Numbered from the stretch's first letter, positions 35,929 through 45,008 are shown. The stretch is DNA of 64,000 bases from Clostridium yunnanense (GCF_016595795.1 NZ_JAENHN010000010.1:62001-126000), one strand, 5' to 3'. Numbers and translations are program-made. Notes: generated by a model from the sequence alone, not told the origin.

Positions 35929-36894
35929 ATGAAATATTATTTAGCACCAATGGAAGGAATTACGGGATATATCTACAGAAATACTTATGAAAAGTTTTTT
36001 CATAATATCGATAAATACTTTACCCCTTTTATTGTTTCAAATAAAGGTGTAAGTCTTAAAACTAGAGAGTTAAGGGATGCCTTACCTGAAAATAATAAAG
36101 GAATGAACATAGTTCCTCAAATACTTACTAACGATTCAGAAGGTTTTATTAATACTACCAATAGACTACAACAGTTAGGGTATAGTGAGGTTAATCTTAA
36201 TTTAGGCTGTCCATCTGGAACAGTTGTTGCTAAAAATAAAGGTGCAGGATTTCTAGCGAAAAGAGAAGAGCTGGATATGTTTTTAGATCAAATATATAAA
36301 ATCGATGACATAAAGATTTCTATAAAAACTAGAATTGGAAAAAATAGTCCAGAAGAATTTTATGAGTTAATAAAAATTTACAATAAATATCCTATAGAAG
36401 AGCTAATTATTCATCCAAGAACGCAAAAAGATTTTTATGGAAATAAACCTAATCTAGAAGTATTTAAAGATGCATTATCTTTAAGCACTAATCCGGTATG
36501 CTATAATGGTGATATTTTTACTGTTAACGACTATAATAGGATAACAGAAGCTTTTCCAGAAGTGGAAACTGTAATGCTTGGAAGAGGCATACTTGCAAAT
36601 CCAGGATTAATGGATTTGATAAGAAATAATAAAAATACAGATAAAAAAGTTTTGAAAGATTTTCATGATGAAATTTTTAAGCAGTACATAGAATTATTTA
36701 ATGAAGATAGAAATGCAATATTTAGAATGAAAGAATTGTGGGGGTATATGAGTCACATATTCTCTGATAATAAAAAATATATAAAGAAAATCAGAAAATC
36801 AGAAAAATTAAGTGATTATAATGAAGCCGTGTTAAGTTTATTTGAAGAACAAGATATTATTGAAGGAGCTGGATTGTTTTATAATCAAGATTAA
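35929..36894 (+). CDS. tRNA-dihydrouridine synthase family protein
   Basis: A 321-aa flavoenzyme of the Dus family: YYLAPMEGITG start, NLGCPSGTVVAKNKGAGF with the catalytic cysteine, KTRIG, IHPRTQKDFYGN and the FMN phosphate site LGRGILANPG. It reduces uridines in tRNA D-loops. The variant style (APMEGIT, short C-terminus) is closer to DusC-like enzymes than to the usual DusB of Firmicutes. AAGGAG precedes the ATG. The exonuclease-BRCT gene follows after 32 bp. Confidence 0.92.
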   Translation: MKYYLAPMEGITGYIYRNTYEKFFHNIDKYFTPFIVSNKGVSLKTRELRDALPENNKGMNIVPQILTNDSEGFINTTNRLQQLGYSEVNLNLGCPSGTVVAKNKGAGFLAKREELDMFLDQIYKIDDIKISIKTRIGKNSPEEFYELIKIYNKYPIEELIIHPRTQKDFYGNKPNLEVFKDALSLSTNPVCYNGDIFTVNDYNRITEAFPEVETVMLGRGILANPGLMDLIRNNKNTDKKVLKDFHDEIFKQYIELFNEDRNAIFRMKELWGYMSHIFSDNKKYIKKIRKSEKLSDYNEAVLSLFEEQDIIEGAGLFYNQD

Positions 36895-36926
36895 ACAATA
36901 TTATAAAAAGATCAAATGGAGAAAAA

Positions 36927-37847
36927 ATGAATTTTATAGCTATAGATTTTGAAACTGCAAATGAAAAAAGAAATAGTCCATGCTCAATTGGTATTGTAGT
37001 TGTTAAAAGTGGAAAAATAGTGGAAAAGATACATCACTTAATAAAACCTAAAGAGATGAGGTTTATGCCAATTAATATAGGAATTCATGGAATAAGACCA
37101 AGTATGGTTGAAAACGAACCAGAGTTTGATGAGGTCTGGCAAAAAATAAAATATCATTTTAGTGGGGAGTTAGTGATAGCACACAATGCTTCCTTTGATA
37201 TATCTGTTTTAAGAAATAGTGCAGAGCTTTATAACATAAAACTTCCAAGTTTCAACTATATATGCACAATGAAGCTTTCTAAAAACTTTTATAAAGGAAT
37301 TGAAAATGCAAAATTAAATACAGTTAATGACTTTTTAGGATATGAGTTTAAGCACCATGATGCACTATATGATGCTCTTGCCTGCAGTAATATATTGCTA
37401 AACATATCGGAAGAATTAAAGTGTACGGATATTAATGAAATATCCAAATTAATAGGAGTAACTATTGGAACTGTAGACAGCGATGGGTATAGTCCTTCAT
37501 CAAGTAAAACAAAAGTTTTTAAAACTTCTAATCGAACTTATCAAGCTAAGAGAGAGTATAAATTTGAAAGGTTAGATAGTGATTTGTTTAGAAATGAGCT
37601 GGTCGTATTTACTGGGAAATTAACTTCGATGTCTAGAGAAGAAGCGATGAATTTGGTTAAAAGACTTGGGGGAGCTACGGGAAGTTCAGTTACTAGAAAT
37701 ACAACTATTTTAGTTACTAATATGAAAAATATAAAAAACTTGCGTAGAGAGGAAATGAGTCTAAAGTTAAAAAAAGCTATAGATTTAAATGCAAAAGGTC
37801 AAAATATAAAGCTTATAGATGAAGAAGAATTTTTAATGCTAAAATGA
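36927..37847 (+). CDS. DnaQ-like 3'-5' exonuclease with C-terminal BRCT domain
   Basis: A 306-aa protein. Residues 1-165 form a DEDD exonuclease: Exo I IAIDFETAN, Exo II HNASFDISVL, Exo III HDALYDALA (DEDDh type). Residues about 225-305 are a BRCT domain (LVVFTGKLTSMSREEAMNLVKRLGGATGSSVTRNTTILV). Similar proteins are annotated as polymerase III epsilon-like and may act in DNA repair; the BRCT domain may bind DNA breaks or partner proteins. Probably co-transcribed with the Dus gene. Confidence 0.9.
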   Translation: MNFIAIDFETANEKRNSPCSIGIVVVKSGKIVEKIHHLIKPKEMRFMPINIGIHGIRPSMVENEPEFDEVWQKIKYHFSGELVIAHNASFDISVLRNSAELYNIKLPSFNYICTMKLSKNFYKGIENAKLNTVNDFLGYEFKHHDALYDALACSNILLNISEELKCTDINEISKLIGVTIGTVDSDGYSPSSSKTKVFKTSNRTYQAKREYKFERLDSDLFRNELVVFTGKLTSMSREEAMNLVKRLGGATGSSVTRNTTILVTNMKNIKNLRREEMSLKLKKAIDLNAKGQNIKLIDEEEFLMLK

Positions 37848-37941
37848 TTAATAGATTATTATACAGTATTTTTAAGTATACAGAAAAATTTAAATTAAGG
37901 ATGTTACATTTTTGGGTGACCAATATATGTCAGAAAATAAA

Positions 37942-37971
37942 TTACTGGTGATAAGTTGCCAGTATTTTTTT
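37942..37971 (+). terminator. Intrinsic terminator of the Dus/exonuclease unit
   Basis: TTACTGG / CCAGTA hairpin followed by TTTTTTTATA. Confidence 0.75.
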
Positions 37972-38029
37972 ATATGTTTTTATGATACAATTAAATAAAG
38001 ATAAAAAAATAACAATTTACATTAAAGAC

Positions 38030-38064
38030 TTGCATAAATATAGTTATTGTTACATAATTAAAGT
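38030..38064 (+). promoter_or_regulatory. Promoter of the electron-transfer locus, with a weak Rex-like site
   Basis: TTGCAT (38030-38035), a 17-base spacer, then CATAAT (38053-38058). TTGTTACATAATTAAAGT (38047-38064) overlaps the -10 and shares 10 of 14 positions with the clostridial Rex consensus TTGTTAANNNNTTAACAA. Redox control would suit the genes that follow, but the match is weak. The leader to the ApbE start is about 130 bp with no recognised riboswitch. Confidence 0.45.
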
Positions 38065-38190
38065 AGATAAACTTTTAATACAATGGTATTTAATAAAAGT
38101 TTAATTACAATTTGATTTTGGTTATTTTTGATAATGTAACACAAGTTTCAGCAGCAATATTAATGTCAATATGTTTTTGGAGGACAACAG

Positions 38191-39237
38191 ATGAAAAAAA
38201 AGGTATTAGCTATTGGGTTATGCATACTTTTAATCATACCAATGGTTTCTTGTTCAAAAAAAGATGAAAAAGTTGATAAATATGCTACTAAAATGGATAC
38301 TATTATGCATTTAACGGCTTATGGACCTAATGCTAGTAAAGCAATAGATGAAGCTTTTAAAAGAGTAGATGAGATCGAAAAGATAGCTAGTAGCTCAATA
38401 GATACTAGTGATGTAAATGAAATTAATAAAGCTGCAGGAAAAGAATATGTTAAGGTACATCCTGAAATTGTGAAGATTATAAAAACTTCAATGGAGTATT
38501 CTAAGCTTAGCAATGGAGCTTTTGATATAACAGTAAGCCCACTTATAAAACTGTGGGGGATTGGTACTGATGAAGAGAGAGTCCCTGCAGATTCTGAAAT
38601 TAAAGACAAATTAGCACTTGTAGGCTATAAAAATATCAGTATCAATGAATCTGACAATAGCGTTAAGCTTATGAAAGCTGGTATGGCTATAGATCTTGGT
38701 GGTGTTGCAAAAGGATTTACAGCAGATGAGATTGTAAAGATATTTAAAAAATATGATGTGAATAGTGCCATCATAAATCTTGGTGGTAGTTCCATATATA
38801 CACTTGGAGTAAAACCAGATAAAACTCAGTGGTCTGTGGCGATTCAGAACCCAAGGAAAGAAAAAAATGAAGGCAATATTGGTATAGCTAAACTAGATCA
38901 AGGCGCACTTTCTACCTCTGGAGATTATCAGAGATTTTTTATAAAGGATGGTAAGCGATATCATCATATACTAGATCCATTCACTGGATATCCTGCAGAT
39001 GCGGGGGTTATGAGTGATACCATACAAATTGACAGCAGCATACCAGATTGTAATATGCTTGCAGATATCCTTACAAAGGTTACTTTTGTATGTGGCGTAG
39101 AAAAAGGAATGAAGATCATTGATAGTATAGAAGGAATCTCCTGTATGGCAGTAACTACAGATTTTAAGATATATAAGTCCTCAAAATGGGATACTAAGGT
39201 TGAAGATTTAAGTTCTGATTTTAAGTTGGCAAATTAA
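38191..39237 (+). CDS. ApbE-type FAD:protein FMN transferase, lipoprotein
   Basis: A 348-aa protein with a lipoprotein signal (lipobox IPMVSC, Cys21). ApbE motifs: TKMDTIMHLTAYG, the AIDLGGVAKGFTADEI flavin/metal region, INLGGS and HHILDPFTGYP. It attaches FMN to a threonine of extracytoplasmic flavoproteins. At the head of a set with a demethylmenaquinone-type prenyltransferase, NDH-2 and EetA/EetB-like genes it corresponds to FmnB of flavin-based extracellular electron transfer. No obvious substrate with the usual (S/T)GAT motif is encoded in this window. Confidence 0.92.
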   Translation: MKKKVLAIGLCILLIIPMVSCSKKDEKVDKYATKMDTIMHLTAYGPNASKAIDEAFKRVDEIEKIASSSIDTSDVNEINKAAGKEYVKVHPEIVKIIKTSMEYSKLSNGAFDITVSPLIKLWGIGTDEERVPADSEIKDKLALVGYKNISINESDNSVKLMKAGMAIDLGGVAKGFTADEIVKIFKKYDVNSAIINLGGSSIYTLGVKPDKTQWSVAIQNPRKEKNEGNIGIAKLDQGALSTSGDYQRFFIKDGKRYHHILDPFTGYPADAGVMSDTIQIDSSIPDCNMLADILTKVTFVCGVEKGMKIIDSIEGISCMAVTTDFKIYKSSKWDTKVEDLSSDFKLAN

Positions 39238-39300
39238 TTAGCTTTTATATTCAAACAAAACGAAATTTTTGACTTTTTAAATACAATTAGGATGAAATGA

Positions 39301-40242
39301 GTGATAAATTTGTCAATCGGTAAATTTTTTGAGTTAGTGGAAATAAAAACTAAATTAGCAAGCATGATCCCATTTTCTTTAGGTTCAGCTTTTGCTATTT
39401 ATAGATATAAAAGTTTTAACTTAAAGAATTTTATAATAATGTTTATTTCATTGATTTGCTTTGATATGGCAACTACGGCAATTAATAATTATATTGATCA
39501 TACAAAAGCAAAGAATAGCTCTGAAGATAATAGCTTAATCGCTAAATATGGAGCAAATAAATCAAAAGTATTATTTATAATATTTATATTATTAGCAATT
39601 GCAACTATAGCAGGAATTATGCTTACTATTAATACAAATATAATAGTTTTATTAATCGGTATTATTTCCTTTATAGTAGGAATATTTTATACTTTTGGTC
39701 CTATTCCTATTTCAAGAATGCCATTAGGAGAAGTATTCTCTGGATTTTTTATGGGGTTTGTAATTATATTCTTGTCAGTGTACATTCATATTTTTGACAC
39801 TAATATAATATCATTTACTTATCAAAACTATATGCTAAGTATTGGTATCAATCTAATGGAAATTGTTTGTATATTTTTGTTTTCTATACCTGCGATAGGT
39901 GGGATCGCAAACATAATGCTTGCCAATAACATTTGTGATGTAGAAGAGGATATTCAAAACAATAGATTTACTCTACCATATTACATAGGAAGACCGATGG
40001 CTTTAAAGCTTTTTAAACTATTATATTATGTTGGGTATGTAGATATAGTGCTGCTTGCGCTACTAAGAGTTATTCCATTAACTTCATTATTTATGCTTAT
40101 AACATTAATTAAAGTAAATAAAAATATTAAACTGTTTGAAGATAGACCTATTAAAAATGAAAATTTTGTCGTATCAGTTAAAAATTTTTTATTGATAAAT
40201 GGTTCACAAGCTATTATAATGATAATCATAGTAATGACATAA
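39301..40242 (+). CDS. UbiA-family prenyltransferase (MenA/DmkA-like)
   Basis: A 313-aa membrane protein with eight to nine spans. The first Asp-rich region (TAINNYIDHTKAKN) and the second NICDVEEDIQNNR are UbiA family metal and diphosphate sites; the latter matches 1,4-dihydroxy-2-naphthoate prenyltransferases. It would attach the prenyl chain made by the synthase at 43332 to give demethylmenaquinone. The start is GTG at 39301, 7 bases from AGGAT. No other quinone-ring genes are in the window. Assigned as DmkA-like from context. Confidence 0.85.
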   Translation: MINLSIGKFFELVEIKTKLASMIPFSLGSAFAIYRYKSFNLKNFIIMFISLICFDMATTAINNYIDHTKAKNSSEDNSLIAKYGANKSKVLFIIFILLAIATIAGIMLTINTNIIVLLIGIISFIVGIFYTFGPIPISRMPLGEVFSGFFMGFVIIFLSVYIHIFDTNIISFTYQNYMLSIGINLMEIVCIFLFSIPAIGGIANIMLANNICDVEEDIQNNRFTLPYYIGRPMALKLFKLLYYVGYVDIVLLALLRVIPLTSLFMLITLIKVNKNIKLFEDRPIKNENFVVSVKNFLLINGSQAIIMIIIVMT

Positions 40243-40271
40243 AGATAATGTGAAAAGATGTCGAAAAATGC

Positions 40272-40291
40272 TTGTGGAACTGCTTCCACAA
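40272..40291. repeat. Perfect 8-bp inverted repeat upstream of NDH-2
   Basis: TTGTGGAA-CTGC-TTCCACAA. No T run follows, so it is not a standard terminator. It lies in the 248-bp gap before the NDH-2 gene and might be an operator or an RNA stem. Confidence 0.4.
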
Positions 40292-40490
40292 TGAGATATA
40301 CCTAATTATAAGTACACATAAAATTCTTTTATTAATAAAGGATTTTAATATAAATTATTTAAATTAATCATCGAAACAATATAAGTTCTGAAGGACTCTA
40401 GTCTGAAAACCTTTTCCATAGGGTGAGTTAATATATATATAATTCTGGAGTTTTGATGGCTGAAAAATAAATAATACGGGGTGGTAAGTG

Positions 40491-42383
40491 GTGTCAAAAA
40501 AGAACATTGTAATTTTAGGAGCAGGTTATGGTGGTGTACAAGCTGCGAAACTTTTAAGTAAGAAATACAAAAAAAATAATGACGTAGAAATTACACTAAT
40601 TGACAGAAATCCGATTCATACGCTAATGACTGAGCTGCACGAAGTAGCTGGGGGAAGAGTAGAGGCTGATTCTGTACAAGTTGATTTAAGAAAGATATTT
40701 TATAAGACTAAAGTTAATATTATCACTGAAGAAGTAAAAACTGTAGATGTTAACAAACAAGTTTTGACTACAGACTATAGTGAATATAAATATGATTATT
40801 TAATATTAGGTACAGGAAGTGAGCCAGCTTATTTTGGAATACCAGGAGTTCAGGAAAATGGATTCTCCCTTTGGTCATTAAATGACGCTCTTAAGATAAG
40901 ACATCACATTGAAGAGATGTTTAAGCTTGCTAGTAGAGAGAGAAATGAACAAAAGAGACAGGCTATGCTTACTTTTGCTGTTGCAGGTGCTGGTTTTACC
41001 GGAATAGAGATGATTGGTGAACTTATGGAGTGGAAAAAGAAGCTTTGTAAGGAATACAATGTTGATCTAAATGATGTAAAGTTAATGGTTGTAGAAGCTT
41101 TAGGCAACATTCTTAACATATTAGATGAAAAGATGGCCTTAAAAGCTGAGCAATACATGGTTAGAAATAATGTTGAAATATTAAAGAATTCGGCTATTAC
41201 AGAAGTTACACCTAATGAAGTAAATCTTAAAGACGGAAGAAAGATTTCAACAAGAACATTAATTTGGACTTGTGGTGTACAAGGAAATTCTTTTGCTAAA
41301 GAATTTGGACTAACTCTAAACAATAGAGGAAGAGTAAGTACGAATGAATTTATGCAATCACTTGATAAAGAAAATGTTTATGTTGTAGGTGATGCTGCGT
41401 TCTTAGAAGAAAATTCAAAGCCACTACCTCAAATAGTTGAAGCAGCTCTTCAAACAGCTGAAACAGTATCTCATAATATTATTGCAGATATTGAAAAATC
41501 AGAGAAAAAAGCATTCAAATCAAACTATCACGGGTTCATGGTTTCAATAGGTAGTCATTATGCAGTTGCAGATGTAGGTGGAATGAAGCTTACTGGTTTC
41601 TTAGCTACAGCAATGAAACATATGGTTAATTTACATTACTTATTCGGTGTTGGCGGATTCTATTTAATTTTTAGATACTTATTCCATGAATTCTTTGATA
41701 TTAAGGAAAGACGTTCTATGATAGGAGGACATGCATCAGCTAAATCTCCATCATTCTGGCTAATTCCTTTAAGATTATATATAGGTTCAATGTGGGTACT
41801 AGAAGCATTGAAGAAGTTAATTGGTGAACAAACTTGGGCAAATGCTTCAGGCTTTGGTAAAATAACTTCTGGACTTGGATCAGACAGCTGGTTTAAAGCT
41901 GGAAACATTAAATTACCTTTTGACTGGTTATTAGATGGTACTGCTAGTGCTTCTGCTACAACAGAAGGGGCAACTACTCAAGTTACACCTATATTAAGCA
42001 GTATGCCAGGATTCTTTAAAGCAATTATGAAAATCATGATACCAAATGCAGATGTAGCTATCTGGTTCCAAAGAATTGTTGTTTGTACAGAGCTTGCAAT
42101 AGGTTTATGCCTTCTTGCTGGATTATTTACTTGGCTTGCAAGTGCAGCTTCAGCATTCTTAACTGTTAACTTTGTATTATCAGCGATGGCTGGATACGAT
42201 ATACTTTGGTTCTTCTTTGGTGCTATAGCTCTTATGGCTGGTGCAGGAAAATCAGTAGGTCTTGATTACTTTGTAATGCCATGGCTTGGTAAACATTTAG
42301 GAAACTTCTGGCTTGGAAAACAAAAGCCAATATATAAAAATGAAACTTCAGTATATAACAATGGAACCTCAGCTAAACTTTAA
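40491..42383 (+). CDS. Type II NADH dehydrogenase with C-terminal DoxX-like membrane extension
   Basis: About 630 aa. Residues 1-400 are an NDH-2: FAD motif NIVILGAGYGGVQAAKLL, NADH motif FAVAGAGFTGIEMIGEL, and VYVVGDAAFLEE. Residues about 415-605 add four to five membrane spans like DoxX (RLYIGSMWVLEALKKL, WFQRIVVCTELAIGLCLLAG), with an inserted Ala/Thr-rich loop. Classical NDH-2 is about 400-450 aa; the longer form with a membrane tail is the one linked to flavin-based extracellular electron transfer. It would pass electrons from NADH to a demethylmenaquinone pool. GTG 40491 is preferred over GTG 40488 because of its spacing from GGGGTGG. Confidence 0.9.
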   Translation: MSKKNIVILGAGYGGVQAAKLLSKKYKKNNDVEITLIDRNPIHTLMTELHEVAGGRVEADSVQVDLRKIFYKTKVNIITEEVKTVDVNKQVLTTDYSEYKYDYLILGTGSEPAYFGIPGVQENGFSLWSLNDALKIRHHIEEMFKLASRERNEQKRQAMLTFAVAGAGFTGIEMIGELMEWKKKLCKEYNVDLNDVKLMVVEALGNILNILDEKMALKAEQYMVRNNVEILKNSAITEVTPNEVNLKDGRKISTRTLIWTCGVQGNSFAKEFGLTLNNRGRVSTNEFMQSLDKENVYVVGDAAFLEENSKPLPQIVEAALQTAETVSHNIIADIEKSEKKAFKSNYHGFMVSIGSHYAVADVGGMKLTGFLATAMKHMVNLHYLFGVGGFYLIFRYLFHEFFDIKERRSMIGGHASAKSPSFWLIPLRLYIGSMWVLEALKKLIGEQTWANASGFGKITSGLGSDSWFKAGNIKLPFDWLLDGTASASATTEGATTQVTPILSSMPGFFKAIMKIMIPNADVAIWFQRIVVCTELAIGLCLLAGLFTWLASAASAFLTVNFVLSAMAGYDILWFFFGAIALMAGAGKSVGLDYFVMPWLGKHLGNFWLGKQKPIYKNETSVYNNGTSAKL

Positions 42384-42406
42384 AAAGGTTATGAAAAGAG
42401 GTAATA

Positions 42407-42787
42407 ATGAAAAAATGGGATGTAATCATAATAGTTGCACTAATTATAATCTCATTCATTCCTGAAGGTGTAATGCTTATTACAAATATAAATAAGCATG
42501 ACAGTTTATATGTAGAGGTATATTCTCAGGGGAAGTTATTTAAAAAACTTCCTCTGAAGAAAGATACTGAAAAGGTAACCTTTACTGTAAAGAATGAAAT
42601 AGGGGAGAATATTGTTGAAATAAATAACGGACAAGTAAAGGTCATTGATGCAGATTGTTATGATAAAATATGTGTAAAGGCTCATGCTATCAGCAAACCT
42701 GGCGAATCATTGATATGTTTACCCCATAAGGTAGTTGTGAGAGTAATAGGTGAAGGAAAACAGGAGACGGATGAACAATCCTTTTGA
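42407..42787 (+). CDS. NusG domain II membrane-anchored protein (EetA-like)
   Basis: A 126-aa protein with an N-terminal membrane anchor (about 5-25) and an extracytoplasmic NusG_II-type beta domain (about 33-118) with VYSQGKLFKKLPL, NGQVKVIDADCYDKICVKAHAISKPGESLICLPHKVVV. Two or three cysteines are in this part (DCYDKICV, SLICLPH). Proteins of this type sit beside Gx transporters and ApbE in many Firmicutes and match EetA in extracellular electron transfer loci by my recollection. Coupled to the next gene with 9 bp between them. Confidence 0.82.
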   Translation: MKKWDVIIIVALIIISFIPEGVMLITNINKHDSLYVEVYSQGKLFKKLPLKKDTEKVTFTVKNEIGENIVEINNGQVKVIDADCYDKICVKAHAISKPGESLICLPHKVVVRVIGEGKQETDEQSF

Positions 42788-42796
42788 GGTGATTAA

Positions 42797-43327
42797 ATGA
42801 GAAAAACTCGAAAGATGGTATTTTTATCATTGCTTGTATCTCAGGCTCTGGTACTTCATATAGTTGAATCTATGATACCAATACCCTTTATAACTCCAGG
42901 AGCAAAACTTGGCTTAGCTAATATTGTGACTGTTGTATCACTGTATTCATTTGGTGAAATAGAAACTCTCCTAGTTATTATAGTTAGATTACTGCTTGCA
43001 TCAATGTTTGGAGGGAGTATATCTAGTCTATTATATAGCATCGCTGGAGCATTATTTAGCTTTATTATAATGGTATTAATAAAAAGAATAGGTAAAGATA
43101 ATGTAACTTTAATAGGTGTTAGTGCTGCAGGGTCGGTTTTCCATAACATTGGTCAAATTACTATGGCTGCATTGATAGTTCAAAATGTTAATGTAAGTTT
43201 ATATCTTCCCGTTTTAACAATAGCAGGAATAGGTACAGGCTTTTTTGTTGGGTTAACTTCTAGATATACTTTAAACCATCTAAATAGGCTAAACGCAACT
43301 AATAAACTATTTGACGATAAAGGGTGA
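42797..43327 (+). CDS. Gx transporter family membrane protein (EetB-like)
   Basis: A 176-aa protein with five to six membrane spans. LVLHIVESMIPIPFITPGAKLGLANI is the hallmark of the Gx transporter family (old name heptaprenyl diphosphate synthase component I), an ECF S-component-like fold. Its role is unclear; in electron transfer loci it is paired with the NusG-II protein as EetB. It is followed by the prenyl synthase gene with 4 bp between them. Confidence 0.85.
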   Translation: MRKTRKMVFLSLLVSQALVLHIVESMIPIPFITPGAKLGLANIVTVVSLYSFGEIETLLVIIVRLLLASMFGGSISSLLYSIAGALFSFIIMVLIKRIGKDNVTLIGVSAAGSVFHNIGQITMAALIVQNVNVSLYLPVLTIAGIGTGFFVGLTSRYTLNHLNRLNATNKLFDDKG

Positions 43328-43331
43328 TTGC

Positions 43332-44297
43332 ATGGATAAATTTTGGAGTGAATATCCAGTTGTGAATAATGATTTAGAAGAAGTCATTAAAATAATAAAA
43401 AAGAATATTAAGTGTAAAGAAAAGCTTGTTGAAAATGCGATTTTAGAACTAGTAAATTCAGGTGGTAAGTTACTTAGACCAGCATTTTTGATTATTGCTG
43501 CAAGATTTGGTGAGTTTAAGGAAGATGAGATTTATCCTCTGGCAGCTGTACTTGAGATGTTACATATGGCGACTTTAGTTCATGATGACATAGTAGATGA
43601 CTCCAAGCTTAGAAGGGGGACTGAAACGGTTCAATCTAAGTATGGTAAAGATTATGCAGTATATATAGGAGACTTTTTATTCTGTAGATGTTTTAAGATT
43701 TTATCTGAGCATTCAACTTTAAGAAATATTAAAGCAGACTCAAATGTAATGGCTAGAATCTGTATGGGAGAAATAGAACAATTCTCTTCAAAATATAACA
43801 AACAGGTATCGGTAAAGAGATACTTAAAAAGAATATCTTCAAAAACTGCAGAACTATTTTCATTAAGTTTTTATAGTGGTGCTACTGCAAGTGGATGTGA
43901 TGAAAGATTAGCTAGAAAACTATCTAATATAGGACATAATATAGGTATGGCATTTCAAATAATTGATGATATTTTAGATTATACTGGTACTGAAGAAGTA
44001 GTTGGAAAGTCAATAGGTACTGATATAAAACAAGGCCTTTATACTTTACCGCTAATATATGTACTAGAGAAAAAAAATCCTGATTTATCTTTAATTCTTG
44101 ATAAGGAAATTCTTGAAGATAAAGATATTAAGGAGATTGCCGATATAGTGAAGAACTTTGGAGGAATTGAAAAATCTAGGGCGTTAGCTGAGAGATATAC
44201 TAGTAAAGCTTTTAAGTTAATTAATACTCTACCAGAAGGCGAAAATAAAAATATCTTATTAAAAACAACAGAAAAGTTATTAGTAAGATTTTATTAA
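43332..44297 (+). CDS. Polyprenyl diphosphate synthase (heptaprenyl synthase component II/DmkB-like)
   Basis: About 321 aa. First Asp-rich motif VHDDIVDDSKLRRG (DDxxD), second QIIDDILDYTG; GGKLLRPAFL near residue 43 binds isopentenyl diphosphate. It builds the prenyl tail for the quinone. The ATG at 43332 has AGGGTG five bases upstream; an in-frame TTG at 43311 would overlap the upstream gene. It is the last gene of the six-gene set starting with ApbE. Chain length cannot be read with confidence. Confidence 0.92.
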   Translation: MDKFWSEYPVVNNDLEEVIKIIKKNIKCKEKLVENAILELVNSGGKLLRPAFLIIAARFGEFKEDEIYPLAAVLEMLHMATLVHDDIVDDSKLRRGTETVQSKYGKDYAVYIGDFLFCRCFKILSEHSTLRNIKADSNVMARICMGEIEQFSSKYNKQVSVKRYLKRISSKTAELFSLSFYSGATASGCDERLARKLSNIGHNIGMAFQIIDDILDYTGTEEVVGKSIGTDIKQGLYTLPLIYVLEKKNPDLSLILDKEILEDKDIKEIADIVKNFGGIEKSRALAERYTSKAFKLINTLPEGENKNILLKTTEKLLVRFY

Positions 44298-44380
44298 ATA
44301 AAGATTATAAATGATTGATTAATTAGATATCAATTTAATTTTTAACAAATAATTATTGCTTATAAATATAAGGATAAAAT

Positions 44381-44410
44381 TTGATGTGTTAACGTCTCTT
44401 TATCTATTAT
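44381..44410 (+). promoter_or_regulatory. Probable promoter of the lipoprotein gene
   Basis: TTGATG (44381-44386), an 18-base spacer, TATTAT (44405-44410). A separate promoter fits with the very biased codon use of the gene. Confidence 0.45.
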
Positions 44411-44450
44411 ATTATAATAAATTTAAAAACAATTTAAGGGGGATTTTTTT

Positions 44451-45008
44451 ATGAAAATCAAAGCAATACTACTATCAACTGTTATGGCAGCAGCACTATT
44501 AGCTGGATGTGGTTCTAAGGAAGCTACAACAACTAAGACAACTGAACCTGCAAAAACTACTACTGACGCAGTAGCATCAGCATCAGTAACTGACAAAGCA
44601 GACGTTTTCGCTAAAACATTAGGAAAAGATGGAAAGTGGATCATCGCTGCTACTAAGGACATAACAACTGACAAGGAATTAGTATTAGAAGGCGAATTCA
44701 AGAATGGTAAGAAGGATGCTGCAGGTAAAGAAACTTTACAAAGAAAGATAGCTCTTTACACTCAAGATGAGAACCGTAAGGTAACAGCTAGATTTACTTT
44801 AACAGCACCAAAATTAACTATAAAGAGCCCAGTTGCTAGTATCCAACACGGAACATTCAAGGGTGATGTATATGTTGAAACTGCTGATTTCCAATTAGTT
44901 GATGCTACAGTTGATGGAAACATCTACTTCAAAGACGATGCTGCTAAAGCTGGATTCAAGATGGATGCTACTTCAAAAGTAACTGGTAAGCAAGAAGTAA
45001 AGAAGTAA
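44451..45008 (+). CDS. Surface lipoprotein of unknown fold, highly expressed-looking
   Basis: A 185-aa protein with a lipoprotein signal (lipobox LLAGC, Cys20), a Thr/Ala/Lys linker (about 22-48), then a beta-rich domain in which short strands alternate with turns (TLTAPKLTIKSPVASIQHGTF, GDVYVETADFQLVDATVDGNIYF), like a beta-solenoid. Codons are unusual for the region: AAG, AAC, TTC, ATC and GAC are frequent, a sign of high expression. AAGGGGGA precedes the ATG. It lies at the end of the electron-transfer locus where PplA would be expected, but lacks an FMN_bind domain or (S/T)GAT motif. It could be a different carrier or a structural surface protein. Confidence 0.75.
   Translation: MKIKAILLSTVMAAALLAGCGSKEATTTKTTEPAKTTTDAVASASVTDKADVFAKTLGKDGKWIIAATKDITTDKELVLEGEFKNGKKDAAGKETLQRKIALYTQDENRKVTARFTLTAPKLTIKSPVASIQHGTFKGDVYVETADFQLVDATVDGNIYFKDDAAKAGFKMDATSKVTGKQEVKK

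Noticed and set aside
40272-40291. TTGTGGAA-CTGC-TTCCACAA as a Rex site before NDH-2
   Set aside because: Half-site spacing is two bases longer than the Rex consensus (TTGTGAANNNNTTCACAA), so I list it only as an inverted repeat.
44451-45008. Lipoprotein as PplA itself
   Set aside because: No FMN_bind domain pair and no (S/T)GAT flavinylation motif; DATS and DATV segments are too weak to claim FMN attachment.
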